Source: an uncultured Lachnospiraceae bacterium (lineage in GTDB: Bacteria; Bacillota; Clostridia; Lachnospirales; Lachnospiraceae). From it: DNA of 7,350 nt. Shown here one piece after another: positions 1 through 6,011 of this stretch. The stretch lies in assembly GCA_910577045.1 (NCBI GenBank), contig CAJTLB010000041.1, forward strand, positions 1 to 7,350, read 5' to 3'. The position numbers and the translations under genes were made by a program. The first letter of the stretch is position 1. Every line of letters starts with the position of its first letter. Below the pieces are notes generated by a model. That model worked only from the letters and a program-made list of their open reading frames with translations. It made no database searches and had not been told where the DNA came from.

Positions 1-113
1 CTCATAAACTTATTTTAGATATTTCGCTTGTCTACTTGACAAGGGGCTGATCATTTTCATTTTCTATATGCTCTAACGCTGTTACTATATTTGATTTTGA
101 TTGATATGATTGA

Positions 114-941
114 TTACGCTAATTGCGTAACCTCCGCTTCAAGTTCCTTTAATTCGTCTAATGATAATGAGGGAACACATAGTGCGATTTCATCAAGTGA
201 TAGCTTTCCCATTTTTATCATTCTTTCCGCTGTTTCTCTAGCTTCATCATGCCTTTCACTTCTGATAAACGACTTCATAATCTGTTCTTCATCAAACAAA
301 CTCATCATAATCGTCACAACCTCCTTTTCTCTCTGCGCTAAATATTCTCTTAAAACATTCCTGTCCTTGCATATGCGGATTGTTTCTGTAACTGCCTTTT
401 GTGTCATTCCGTGCTGCTTTGTCTGTTCGTTAAAAACTTTGCAGAAAATAATGTACTGATTGATAATGTCGTCTGTATCGCTTTCATAGATAACTTTTGC
501 TTTTACCTCAATGTCTATATCCGCACCCTCAAAAAATTCTTTAGACAGAGATATTTTATCAGGTTTCCTCCCTTTGTTTCCCGTAAAAATCACATAAAGT
601 TCAGGCTTTGGCATTTTTACTTTCTTGCTTTTGTAATAGTCTTGGCTGGTACGCTGAAAATATTCGTGATAACTCTGCGCAAGATACAGCAAAATTCTTA
701 CTAAAATATTCACTGTCTATGTTGACTGCGCCTCCACAAGTATCATCAACTTATTATTGACAATAAACCCTAAATCGTTATACAGATTATCAGTTAGCAC
801 ATTTGTGATTGTTACATTGGTAAGTGAGTCCTCTGTCGCTGTGGTGTCCTCTGGGTGGAGCGTTTTATATAGCTTTAGCAGATAACTCTTGTTTTGAAAA
901 AGGTCAAGAAATACGCTGTTTTTTGCTGTACGCTTTGCCAT
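114..941 (-). pseudogene. Rpn-family PD-(D/E)XK nuclease (transposase-like), interrupted by one amber codon
   Basis: Read through, the frame is 275 residues from ATG (941) to TAA (114-116). It matches in style the Rpn / PDDEXK_2 recombination-promoting nucleases abundant in Clostridia. The N-terminal part holds the nuclease core: the Asp of NDLGF and then ILVEAQST, where E-x-Q takes the place of the usual E-x-K. The middle carries LLYLAQSYHEYF and PKPELYVIFTG, typical of the family. The C-terminal helical tail (GKLSLDEIALCVPSLSLDEL) resembles the repeat-like tail of these proteins. Codon 75 (717-719) is TAG where relatives have the Trp of EAQSTW, so TGG to TAG is the simplest explanation; both sides stay in one frame. 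I chose ATG 941 because GAGG lies 5 nt upstream. The frame stays open to a GTG at 1037, but that codon sits at the expected transcription start of the promoter at 1042-1070. The family identity is from memory, not a search. Confidence 0.82.
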
Positions 942-1041
942 GACTTCCTCTATCTGTTTTATATCGTCCGACACCTTATCACCTTGATTTCTAAAAATCT
1001 GTGACACAAGATACGATATATCCTGTTCTTGCCACACTTCA

Positions 1042-1070
1042 ATTATACAAAAAAACGCTTGTCTTTACAA
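1042..1070 (-). promoter_or_regulatory. Promoter of the Rpn-like gene
   Basis: On the minus strand, TTGTAA (1065-1070) is followed after 17 nt by a perfect TATAAT (1042-1047). Transcription would start near 1035, giving a leader of roughly 95 nt before ATG 941. This supports the downstream ATG as the true start. Confidence 0.6.
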
Positions 1071-1081
1071 TAAAATTCACA

Positions 1082-1258
1082 TTAAATTTCCTTCTCCCTC
1101 CGTTTCGTTCTGCTCTGTTGCCTGTTCTGCTGTCGGCTCTCGTTCTGAAGTTCTCTCTCAAGGTTCTTTTTGTTATAGCCGATTACCTTGGCATAAGCTA
1201 ATTCTGTGGCGGTTTTGGTCTGTTCCCTGCCGATACTGTCATATTCAGGCTGCAAAGA
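1082..1258 (-). pseudogene. Possible C-terminal remnant of an unrecognised gene
   Basis: An open frame reads leftward from about 1258 to TAA at 1082-1084. Its last ~55 residues are polar and helical-looking (TATELAYAKVIGYNKKNLE) and end in an Arg/Gln/Lys-rich tail. The same frame runs on to 1441, but there it is only the antisense of the Y2 transposase fragment. If anything is real, it is the end of a gene whose front was lost when the transposase piece arrived. I do not recognise the family; the basic tail recalls accessory proteins of conjugative elements, but that is only an impression. Otherwise the 1071-1258 stretch shows nothing. Confidence 0.2.
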
Positions 1259-1470
1259 TGTGACCCCAAAACCGCCATAAAATACATGGGGCACTATCTG
1301 TGGCGTCCTGTTATTGCCACGTCTCGAATTGACAAATATGATGGCGACTTTGTCACCTTCCATTACAACCGCCATGAAGATGACACCTATGTGGAAGATA
1401 CTCTTCCTGTTATGGCGTTTATAGAACGTCTCATCCGCCATATCCCGGAAAAGTATTACAAAATAATCCG
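1259..1470 (+). pseudogene. IS91-like Y2 (HUH) transposase, internal fragment
   Basis: The frame reads CDPKTAIKYMGHYLWRPVIA and continues TSRIDKYDGDFVTFHYNRHE, then FIERLIRHIPEKYYKIIR. This is the centre of a Y2_Tnp-type (IS91-like) transposase of Clostridia. These enzymes move by single-strand, rolling-circle-like transposition using paired catalytic tyrosines. The Y-x3-Y pair is present (codons 1283-1285 and 1295-1297), but the zinc-binding and HUH N-terminal part, about 200 or more residues, is missing. Homology ends near 1470; the frame then reads a few foreign residues and stops at 1481-1483. The piece lines up with the C-terminal remnant at 1950-2143, so both come from one gene split by IS3-type DNA. 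It is not functional. Confidence 0.75.
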
Positions 1471-1484
1471 TGAGATGGTATAAT
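1456..1484 (+). promoter_or_regulatory. Extended -10 promoter across the Y2/IS3 junction
   Basis: TTACAA (1456-1461), a 17-nt spacer and a perfect TATAAT (1479-1484), preceded by the TG of an extended -10 (TGGTATAAT). The -35 lies in transposase coding sequence and the -10 in the DNA after the homology ends near 1470, so the promoter may have arisen at the junction. It points at the ORF starting at 1550. Confidence 0.55.
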
Positions 1485-1489
1485 AAAGT

Positions 1490-1548
1490 TGTAACACCAA
1501 ACAGGAAATAAATGATATATTCAATATAATGAAAAGGAAGGTGTTACA
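1490..1548 (+). repeat. 9-bp inverted repeat in the leader of the IS3 remnant
   Basis: TGTAACACC (1490-1498) is perfectly complementary to GGTGTTACA (1540-1548), with 41 nt between. The right arm begins at the end of the ribosome site (GGAAGG, 1536-1541) and finishes 1 nt before ATG 1550. In RNA it could mask translation initiation, as some insertion sequences do to avoid expression from outside transcripts. It could equally be a relic of terminal repeats. Confidence 0.5.
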
Positions 1549-1549
1549 C

Positions 1550-1915
1550 ATGCCAAAAACAAAGGTTTGTGAGCCAGAATTCAAAAAGAAAAACGGCGTC
1601 CGCTGGCTTCTGCGCCAGATGGGCATCTGCCCAAATGCCTATTACAATCATAAAAAGAACAGGAAAGCAGGCTACAGACAGAAGAAAGAGAAATTTAAAA
1701 ATAAGATTCTACAAATATACCATGAATACTCTGGAAATCCAGGATACCGGATGAGGAGGGTTTATTTACTGCGGGCAAAAATCAGTTTGAGCAATACAAG
1801 TGTATTAAAATATATGCAGGAATTGGGGATCCAATCCACAGTGACGCCAAAAAAGCCTACATACAAAAAGGGGGACTGCTATAAAAAGTTTGAAAATCAT
1901 CTAAATACACAGTGA
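1550..1915 (+). pseudogene. IS3-family transposase remnant: OrfA start fused to the OrfB HTH region
   Basis: The frame is 121 residues, with GGAAGG 8 nt before ATG 1550. Residues 1-12 (MPKTKVCEPEFK) look like the start of an IS3-family OrfA. From residue 15 it reads GVRWLLRQMGICPNAYYN, then KILQIYHEYSGNPGYRM and SNTSVLKYMQELGIQS, the HTH_21-type N-terminal part of OrfB (IS150-like). So most of OrfA and the OrfB start are deleted and the two joined in frame. The frame ends at TGA 1913-1915. In the next frame, from 1908, HSDQGSQYT follows, a motif of the OrfB catalytic core, which means the first part of the DDE domain is deleted too. The remnant sits inside the Y2 transposase and lacks all later catalytic sequence. 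A stand-alone DNA-binding protein could still be made; transposition could not. Confidence 0.72.
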
Positions 1916-1944
1916 TCAGGGTTCACAGTATACTGAAAAGCATC

Positions 1945-2143
1945 CTATTTTCAGAAGCTTTCACCAATGGCGCACTGCCCTTTTTCTGCCCTTGGCTATG
2001 ACCCGCTAAAATGCGAATGTGGTACTACCATGCTGTTTTTAGAACTCTATTTCAATCACAAACATGTTTCTCTAGAAATGGTGTGCGCTGCCTGTTTGGT
2101 TTATCCGCAAGAGCTTCAAAGCATATCAAGGCTCAATCTGTAA
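1945..2143 (+). pseudogene. IS91-like Y2 transposase, C-terminal fragment with frameshift
   Basis: One frame (from 1950) gives FRSFHQWRTALFLPL. A second, from 1991, gives GYDPLKCECGTTMLFLELYF followed by NHKHVSLEMV and runs to TAA 2141-2143. Together these are the C-terminus of the same Y2 transposase whose centre lies at 1259-1470, with one frameshift near 1985-1995. The CxC of KCECG is part of the usual C-terminal sequence. The segment between PEKYYKIIR and SFHQWR that an intact protein would have, a few dozen residues, is missing and replaced by the IS3 remnant. Not functional. Confidence 0.7.
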
Positions 2144-2187
2144 GTAGTAAATGGGTAGTAAATTCAAGCTGCTGTCTTGCGGAAATG

Positions 2188-2208
2188 CCCGTAAACCGGG
2201 GTTTTTTT
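2188..2208 (+). terminator. Weak Rho-independent terminator
   Basis: CCCG (2188-2191) pairs with CGGG (2197-2200) around a 5-nt loop and is followed by G and seven Ts (2202-2208). The stem is only 4 bp, so it would be a weak stop for transcription leaving the transposon wreckage. From 2144 to 2187 I see nothing else. Confidence 0.35.
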
Positions 2209-2235
2209 GAAATAATCATTTAATTTATTTAAAAT
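2207..2235 (+). promoter_or_regulatory. Candidate promoter of the acidic hypothetical gene
   Basis: TTGAAA (2207-2212), a 17-nt spacer and TAAAAT (2230-2235), placing the start near 2242 with a leader of about 27 nt. The surrounding DNA is very AT-rich, so a chance match is possible. Confidence 0.35.
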
Positions 2236-2268
2236 TTGATATGTTTTTAGATAAGAAAGAGGCTAATA

Positions 2269-2940
2269 ATGGATATTGATAATGTATTACAAAATATAGA
2301 TTTTGCTAAAGAGGAACACTTTATACAGATAAAAGAGATAATTAACCAAGAACTTCAGCAATTAATTGATAACAATTACTATATACCTAATATACATGAA
2401 AGGCTGTTAATATCTGCCCAGCAGCAAGTAATGCCCTTTATTTGTACAATCTTAGATTTCCAAAGCTTCCATGAATTTACTGATTTAAAAAATGCTGTTA
2501 ATGATATTATTGCCTGCCAAAAAGAAAACAAGGCATTGCCTTACCCTAATATGCAGCATTATAAAGATCTATGTTATAATACTGCATTTATTTTTGATAC
2601 CAATATGGAAGATGAATGTACCAAAGAAGAAATAGAAAAATTTGACCTTTTACGTGATGCGTATTACGAAGACACCTTCCAAACAGATTATGAAACACAA
2701 ATCATTACACAATGCTTTTGGGATCCTATTTTTAATGAATACTATAATTTCCTATCCTACTTTAGTATAGAAAATGGTGACAAAGAAAAAGAAATAGAAA
2801 TTTGCAAAACCTTAATTAATGACATTCTTTTTGATATATTTTGGACTTTAGATAATGAATGTGCCCACACTATAGAAAATTCCTACTTTAAACAAGCCGC
2901 AACAAATCTCTTTGCCATACAAAATACCCTAACCTACTAA
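2269..2940 (+). CDS. Hypothetical acidic cytoplasmic protein, 223 residues
   Basis: I do not recognise this protein. It is intact from ATG 2269 (AGAGG 6 nt upstream) to TAA 2938-2940. It has no signal peptide or membrane segment and should be soluble in the cytoplasm. It is strongly acidic: about forty Asp/Glu against about fifteen Lys/Arg. It is rich in Asn, Gln, Tyr and Phe, with several scattered Cys and no CxxC pair. It looks largely helical, with an acidic stretch in the middle (EDECTKEEIEKFDLLRDAYY). No catalytic motif is apparent. Small, acidic, solitary proteins beside transposon remains are often immunity proteins or orphan cargo genes, but no toxin gene is visible, so this is only a possibility. 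The body is clearly more AT-rich than the transposase remnants to its left. It seems to be a single-gene unit with its own candidate promoter and a long palindrome 8 nt after the stop. Confidence 0.8.
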   Translation: MDIDNVLQNIDFAKEEHFIQIKEIINQELQQLIDNNYYIPNIHERLLISAQQQVMPFICTILDFQSFHEFTDLKNAVNDIIACQKENKALPYPNMQHYKDLCYNTAFIFDTNMEDECTKEEIEKFDLLRDAYYEDTFQTDYETQIITQCFWDPIFNEYYNFLSYFSIENGDKEKEIEICKTLINDILFDIFWTLDNECAHTIENSYFKQAATNLFAIQNTLTY

Positions 2941-2948
2941 ACTACGTA

Positions 2949-3086
2949 GCATAAGGGACATGGTATTCCTAAAAGGAGTCCCTTGAAAAGCACCAGCGCT
3001 TAGCGAGGTATTATCGAGTTTAGCGCCTGCTGTGCTTTGAACGGAGCGAAAGCGGGACGACTGTAGGAATACCATGTCCCTTATGC
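2949..3086. repeat. 138-bp imperfect palindrome with perfect 22-bp ends
   Basis: The first 22 nt (2949-2970, starting GCATAAGGGACATGG) are the exact reverse complement of the last 22 nt (3065-3086). Further pairing continues inside: GTCCC (2978-2982) with GGGAC (3054-3058), AAAGCAC (2987-2993) with GTGCTTT (3032-3038), and GCGCT (2996-3000) with AGCGC (3022-3026) around a 21-nt loop. A GC-GAAA-GC mini-hairpin lies in the right half. The DNA is richer in GC than its surroundings and has no ORF. The shape fits a dispersed non-autonomous repeat (MITE or REP/BIME-like) or a structured RNA. No clear target-site duplication flanks it and no T-run follows at once, so it is not an ordinary terminator. 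Confidence 0.85.
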
Positions 3087-3143
3087 GGCCCTCTTTAGTC
3101 TTCCCCTAAAATCTTTTTCAAAAAAAATATTCTCTAAAAAATC

Positions 3144-3172
3144 TTGACAAACATATAGAAGTGCGATACAAT
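3144..3172 (+). promoter_or_regulatory. Strong promoter of tRNA-Arg
   Basis: Perfect TTGACA (3144-3149), 17-nt spacer and TACAAT (3167-3172). Transcription would start near 3179, about 28 nt before the mature tRNA 5' end. Confidence 0.85.
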
Positions 3173-3206
3173 AAATATCGTCCGATTTGAGGAATCAAAG
3201 AGGTGT

Positions 3207-3280
3207 GTGCGTGTAGCTCAGCTGGATAGAGCACTTGGCTACGGACCAAGGTGTCGGGAGTTCGAATCTTCTCACGCACG
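3207..3280 (+). tRNA. tRNA-Arg (anticodon ACG)
   Basis: Full 74-nt cloverleaf. The acceptor stem is GTGCGTG with CACGCAC, the D stem GCTC/GAGC and the anticodon stem CTTGG/CCAAG around loop CTACGGA. The T arm GGGAG-TTCGAAT-CTTCT contains two G-U pairs. Discriminator base G follows and no CCA is encoded. The ACG anticodon should be deaminated to ICG by TadA and read CGU, CGC and CGA. It stands alone between its own promoter and terminator. Confidence 0.97.
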
Positions 3281-3288
3281 TTTTTATT

Positions 3289-3326
3289 AAGAAGGTGTAA
3301 GGTGAAAACTAACACCTTCTTTTTTA
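3289..3326 (+). terminator. Rho-independent terminator after tRNA-Arg
   Basis: AAGAAGGTGT (3289-3298) pairs perfectly with ACACCTTCTT (3312-3321) around a 13-nt loop and runs into a T tract. It ends the tRNA transcript. In the opposite direction it is followed only by a broken T-run (TTAATAAAAA), so it would serve the minus-strand azlD end poorly, yet no other terminator is seen there. Confidence 0.88.
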
Positions 3327-3352
3327 TACAAAAAACCTATTTCCAATCCCTT

Positions 3353-3655
3353 CTAAAGCAATATTTCTAACACCAACACAACTACACAAGACCCTACTGC
3401 CACTGGCAATAACCCTGCCCCCAAAAAAGCAAGTACCATCGCTACTGCAAATCCAGCAATCCCAGTAAATATATTTCCTGTCGCATAGAAAATTGCTGGT
3501 ACTGTCATTACTGCAAGCGTAACATATGGCACATAATATAAAAAAGAACGAATAAAGGTATTCTTAATTTCTTTTCTAATTAAAGTCAAAGGCAACACAC
3601 GAATTAAGTAAGTAACAACTGCCATAATTAAAATTGAAATATAGATATTATTCAT
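3353..3655 (-). CDS. azlD: AzlD family branched-chain amino-acid exporter, small subunit
   Basis: This 100-residue, very hydrophobic protein is of typical AzlD length. It is the small partner of the AzlCD / YgaZH exporters, which pump branched-chain amino acids and analogues such as azaleucine out of the cell. Membrane segments fall at about residues 4-23, 36-57, 60-82 and 84-100. The family's TYLIRVLPL motif with its Arg is at 15-23, and YVPYVTLAVMTVPA at 41-54. ATG 3655 overlaps the azlC end by 8 bp, with AGGAG 7 nt upstream inside azlC, so translation is probably coupled and the two made in fixed ratio. The substrate in this organism is inferred from the family. Confidence 0.9.
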   Translation of the reverse strand: MNNIYISILIMAVVTYLIRVLPLTLIRKEIKNTFIRSFLYYVPYVTLAVMTVPAIFYATGNIFTGIAGFAVAMVLAFLGAGLLPVAVGSCVVVLVLEILL

Positions 3656-4361
3656 TTTCTTTCTCCTCTATTGGAAATAATATAGCAGAAATTGCTGCAA
3701 TCGCTACTGTTAAAAGAATAATCTTTAAACCAGATGATATTTCTTTTATCCATGGTAAAATACTCACTAAACTGCTTACTATCATAGAAACCAGTATAAT
3801 TCCTGCTAATGTTTTATTTCTTTTTGCTGGTGGTATAATCACTGCTAGAAACATGCCATATAAGGCAATATTCATAGCCTTTACAACGGATAAAGGCAAT
3901 AAATTGCCAGAAATTACCCCTAATATGGTTCCTATTGTCCAACCGGGGACTGCTATACTCATTGCCCCATATTGATAAAATGGATGCAACGATTTTGGCA
4001 CACTGACTGCTATCCCAAATATTTCATCTGTTACGCCAAATGCCATAAAAAATCTATGAAAAAATGCTGTTTCTTTACTTAACTTCTGGGACAGTGCACA
4101 AGACATTAAACAATAACGCAGATTTATAATTAGTTGGCTTACTGCTAGTTCTAAATATCCGCCGCTTGCCTGTATAATAGAAAGTGCTGCAAATTCTCCG
4201 GCAGAGGTTAAATTAAAAAAGGACATTACCCCTGCTTGTGTTGCACTAACCCCTGCATTTTTTGCTGCTATGCCAAGGGTAAAGGATACTGCCAAATATC
4301 CCATGCCAATTGGCAGTCCATCCCGCACCCCCCTTATATACCAAAACCTTTTTTGTTCCAT
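3648..4361 (-). CDS. azlC: AzlC family branched-chain amino-acid exporter, large subunit
   Basis: This 237-residue integral membrane protein is the large subunit of the AzlCD exporter. The N-terminus has the family's GVRDGLPIGMGYLAVSFTLG (residues 11-30). NLRYCLMS at 80-87 and FGVTDEIFG at 108-116 are typical AzlC motifs, and further hydrophobic segments run to the end. ATG 4361 has AGAGG 5 nt upstream. It starts 29 nt after the uxuB stop with no terminator between, so it is probably co-transcribed with the hexuronate genes, and it overlaps azlD by 8 bp. The physiological link between amino-acid export and glucuronate use is not evident. Lrp-type regulators often sit beside azlCD, but none is seen here. 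Confidence 0.9.
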   Translation of the reverse strand: MEQKRFWYIRGVRDGLPIGMGYLAVSFTLGIAAKNAGVSATQAGVMSFFNLTSAGEFAALSIIQASGGYLELAVSQLIINLRYCLMSCALSQKLSKETAFFHRFFMAFGVTDEIFGIAVSVPKSLHPFYQYGAMSIAVPGWTIGTILGVISGNLLPLSVVKAMNIALYGMFLAVIIPPAKRNKTLAGIILVSMIVSSLVSILPWIKEISSGLKIILLTVAIAAISAILFPIEEKENE

Positions 4362-4390
4362 CTTTACCTCTTTTTCAATCCTTCTCTATT

Positions 4391-6010
4391 CTATATCCCA
4401 GTTAAATGCTCCTTCAATGTTTCACGTACTGCCCCGTCTCCCTTAAGCATACTATAAAACATCTTTTTTATTTTATCTGCAAGCCCTATAGCCACTAAAT
4501 CACTTCCAAATAAAGAAACATTTGACAAAATATTATCTAATATCTTTAATTCTTCTTCCTGGCATCCTAGTGTAATATTGGATAGCTGGGCTGTTAGCTG
4601 CTCTAACATTGGATCAGGAGAAAGCGGCATTTGATTCCCATTGTCATCTATGCCTATTAGGTAACGGAACCAGCCTGCTATTGTTAAAGGAATAAAAGTA
4701 AGTTGTCCTATCTGTAATTCAATATTATTTTTATAAGCTTTTATTGTTTCTCCAAAACGTATAGCCAGTTTTTGGCTTGTGTCTGTTGCAATCCTTTGTG
4801 GTGTGTCTGGAAGGAACGGATTTGGCAGGCGCTCCATCAATACTTCTCTTAAAAATTGCTTAGGCGATAATATCCCTGGATCAGTTACCACAGGAAGCCC
4901 TTCTTTATACCCAATTTGCTCTACAAGTTTTCTTAACTGGGGATCGTTCATCTCTTCTGCAATACTATGATAACCTAATAAACAGCCAAATATAGCTAAT
5001 GTGGTATGTAATGGATTTAAACAAGTAGTTACTTTCATCCGTTCTGCTGCATTTACAATATCACGGGTTGTCATATATACTCCTGCTTGTTCCAAAGGCG
5101 GCCTTCCATTTGGGAAATTATCTTCTATTACTAAATATTGTGGTATTTCAGTATTCACAAATGGCGCTATATAGGTATTTTTCTTAGTAACTATTGGTGA
5201 CATATCTTCTACACCGGCTGCTGTTAGCAATTCCTCTGTTTTCTTTGAAGGACGTGGTGTTATTTTATCAATCATTGACCATGGGAATGATACTTTTTCT
5301 TTGTTTTTTAGCCACTTGATAAAATTTATTGACACAAAACCTTTTTTTTGCCATATTTCTGCTACTGTTAAAATACTAGCAGATAACTTTTCTCCATTAT
5401 GGGAACAATTATCCATACTTACTAATGCTATTGGATATGCCCCAACCAAATATCTTTCCCATAAACAGGCGGTTATTATGCTAATAATATGGCTACAATC
5501 CGAAGGGCCTTTTTCCATATCTGATCGTACAACAGGTATATCGTTCCCTTCTATATCAGTAAGCGCATATCCTTTTTCTGTAATCGTAAAACTAATTAAT
5601 TGTAAAGACTTTTCTCGAATTATTTCCTTTAAACGGGCCATATCATCTGGATACAAGGGATTTACACATAATGCTTCTGTAATAGATGCAACTATTTCTT
5701 TCTCTATCTCTCCATTTGGTTTTAATCCTGCCATAATTGCCATATTACTATATGGCTTATAAATTTTATCTATAATCTCAAAATCGAAAGTTTCTGCTGC
5801 AATAATCCCTTCTTTCACAAGCCCTTGCTCTAACAGTCTTTGTTGTAACCTTGCAATAAACCCTCTAAAAATATTACCAGCACCAAAATGTAGCCATATA
5901 GGGTTTTTCTTTGTCTTTTCTGATATTTGCTTCCAGTCAAAGGCAGGCAATGTTATATTAGCAGCTTTCCATGCCATTTTATCTTGTATTCCCTGATAAT
6001 TTAATTTCAT
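4391..6010 (-). CDS. uxuB: D-fructuronate reductase (mannonate oxidoreductase), mannitol dehydrogenase family
   Basis: It catalyses the NADH-dependent reduction of D-fructuronate to D-mannonate (EC 1.1.1.57), the step before UxuA, in the cytoplasm. The protein has 539 residues, somewhat longer than the E. coli enzyme and usual for the Clostridia form. The N-terminal Rossmann domain carries HFGAGNIFRGF (41-51). VSMDNCSHNG (197-206) and FPWSMIDKITPRP (242-254) are family landmarks. The C-terminal domain has KVTTCLNPLHTTL (326-338), where Lys326, Asn332 and His335 correspond to the catalytic Lys-Asn-His set of this polyol dehydrogenase family, with one extra residue after the Lys relative to the classical spacing as I remember it. 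ATG 6010 follows the uxuA stop by 1 nt, with AAAGGA inside the uxuA end, so translation is likely coupled. UxaB (tagaturonate reductase) is the close alternative; pairing with uxuA favours UxuB. Confidence 0.88.
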   Translation of the reverse strand: MKLNYQGIQDKMAWKAANITLPAFDWKQISEKTKKNPIWLHFGAGNIFRGFIARLQQRLLEQGLVKEGIIAAETFDFEIIDKIYKPYSNMAIMAGLKPNGEIEKEIVASITEALCVNPLYPDDMARLKEIIREKSLQLISFTITEKGYALTDIEGNDIPVVRSDMEKGPSDCSHIISIITACLWERYLVGAYPIALVSMDNCSHNGEKLSASILTVAEIWQKKGFVSINFIKWLKNKEKVSFPWSMIDKITPRPSKKTEELLTAAGVEDMSPIVTKKNTYIAPFVNTEIPQYLVIEDNFPNGRPPLEQAGVYMTTRDIVNAAERMKVTTCLNPLHTTLAIFGCLLGYHSIAEEMNDPQLRKLVEQIGYKEGLPVVTDPGILSPKQFLREVLMERLPNPFLPDTPQRIATDTSQKLAIRFGETIKAYKNNIELQIGQLTFIPLTIAGWFRYLIGIDDNGNQMPLSPDPMLEQLTAQLSNITLGCQEEELKILDNILSNVSLFGSDLVAIGLADKIKKMFYSMLKGDGAVRETLKEHLTGI

Positions 6011-6011
6011 T

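Noticed and set aside
27..43. Hairpin CTTGTC/GACAAG and a TTGACA-like box at 36-41
   Set aside because: A 6-bp stem with no T-run, and no -10 at a workable distance; region 1-113 otherwise shows nothing.
114..130. TTACGC/GCGTAA hairpin over the stop codon of the Rpn-like gene
   Set aside because: A short, AT-containing stem with no T-run on the minus strand; too weak to call a terminator.
91..704. Plus-strand ORFs of 122 and 101 residues
   Set aside because: They run antisense to the Rpn-like gene, with low-complexity Ser/Cys/Phe-rich translations and no ribosome sites.
1259..1441. N-terminal half of the minus-strand ORF 1082-1441
   Set aside because: This half is the antisense of the recognisable Y2 transposase fragment; only the part below 1258 could be real.
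2011..2223. 70-residue plus-strand ORF
   Set aside because: It is another frame of the C-terminal transposase remnant, which reads GYDPLKCECG in the correct frame.
3118..3315. 65-residue minus-strand ORF with PDTLVRSQVLYPAELHA
   Set aside because: It is the antisense of the tRNA-Arg gene and its promoter, a well-known source of false proteins.
5301..5762. 153-residue plus-strand ORF
   Set aside because: Antisense to uxuB; no ribosome site and no recognisable motif.
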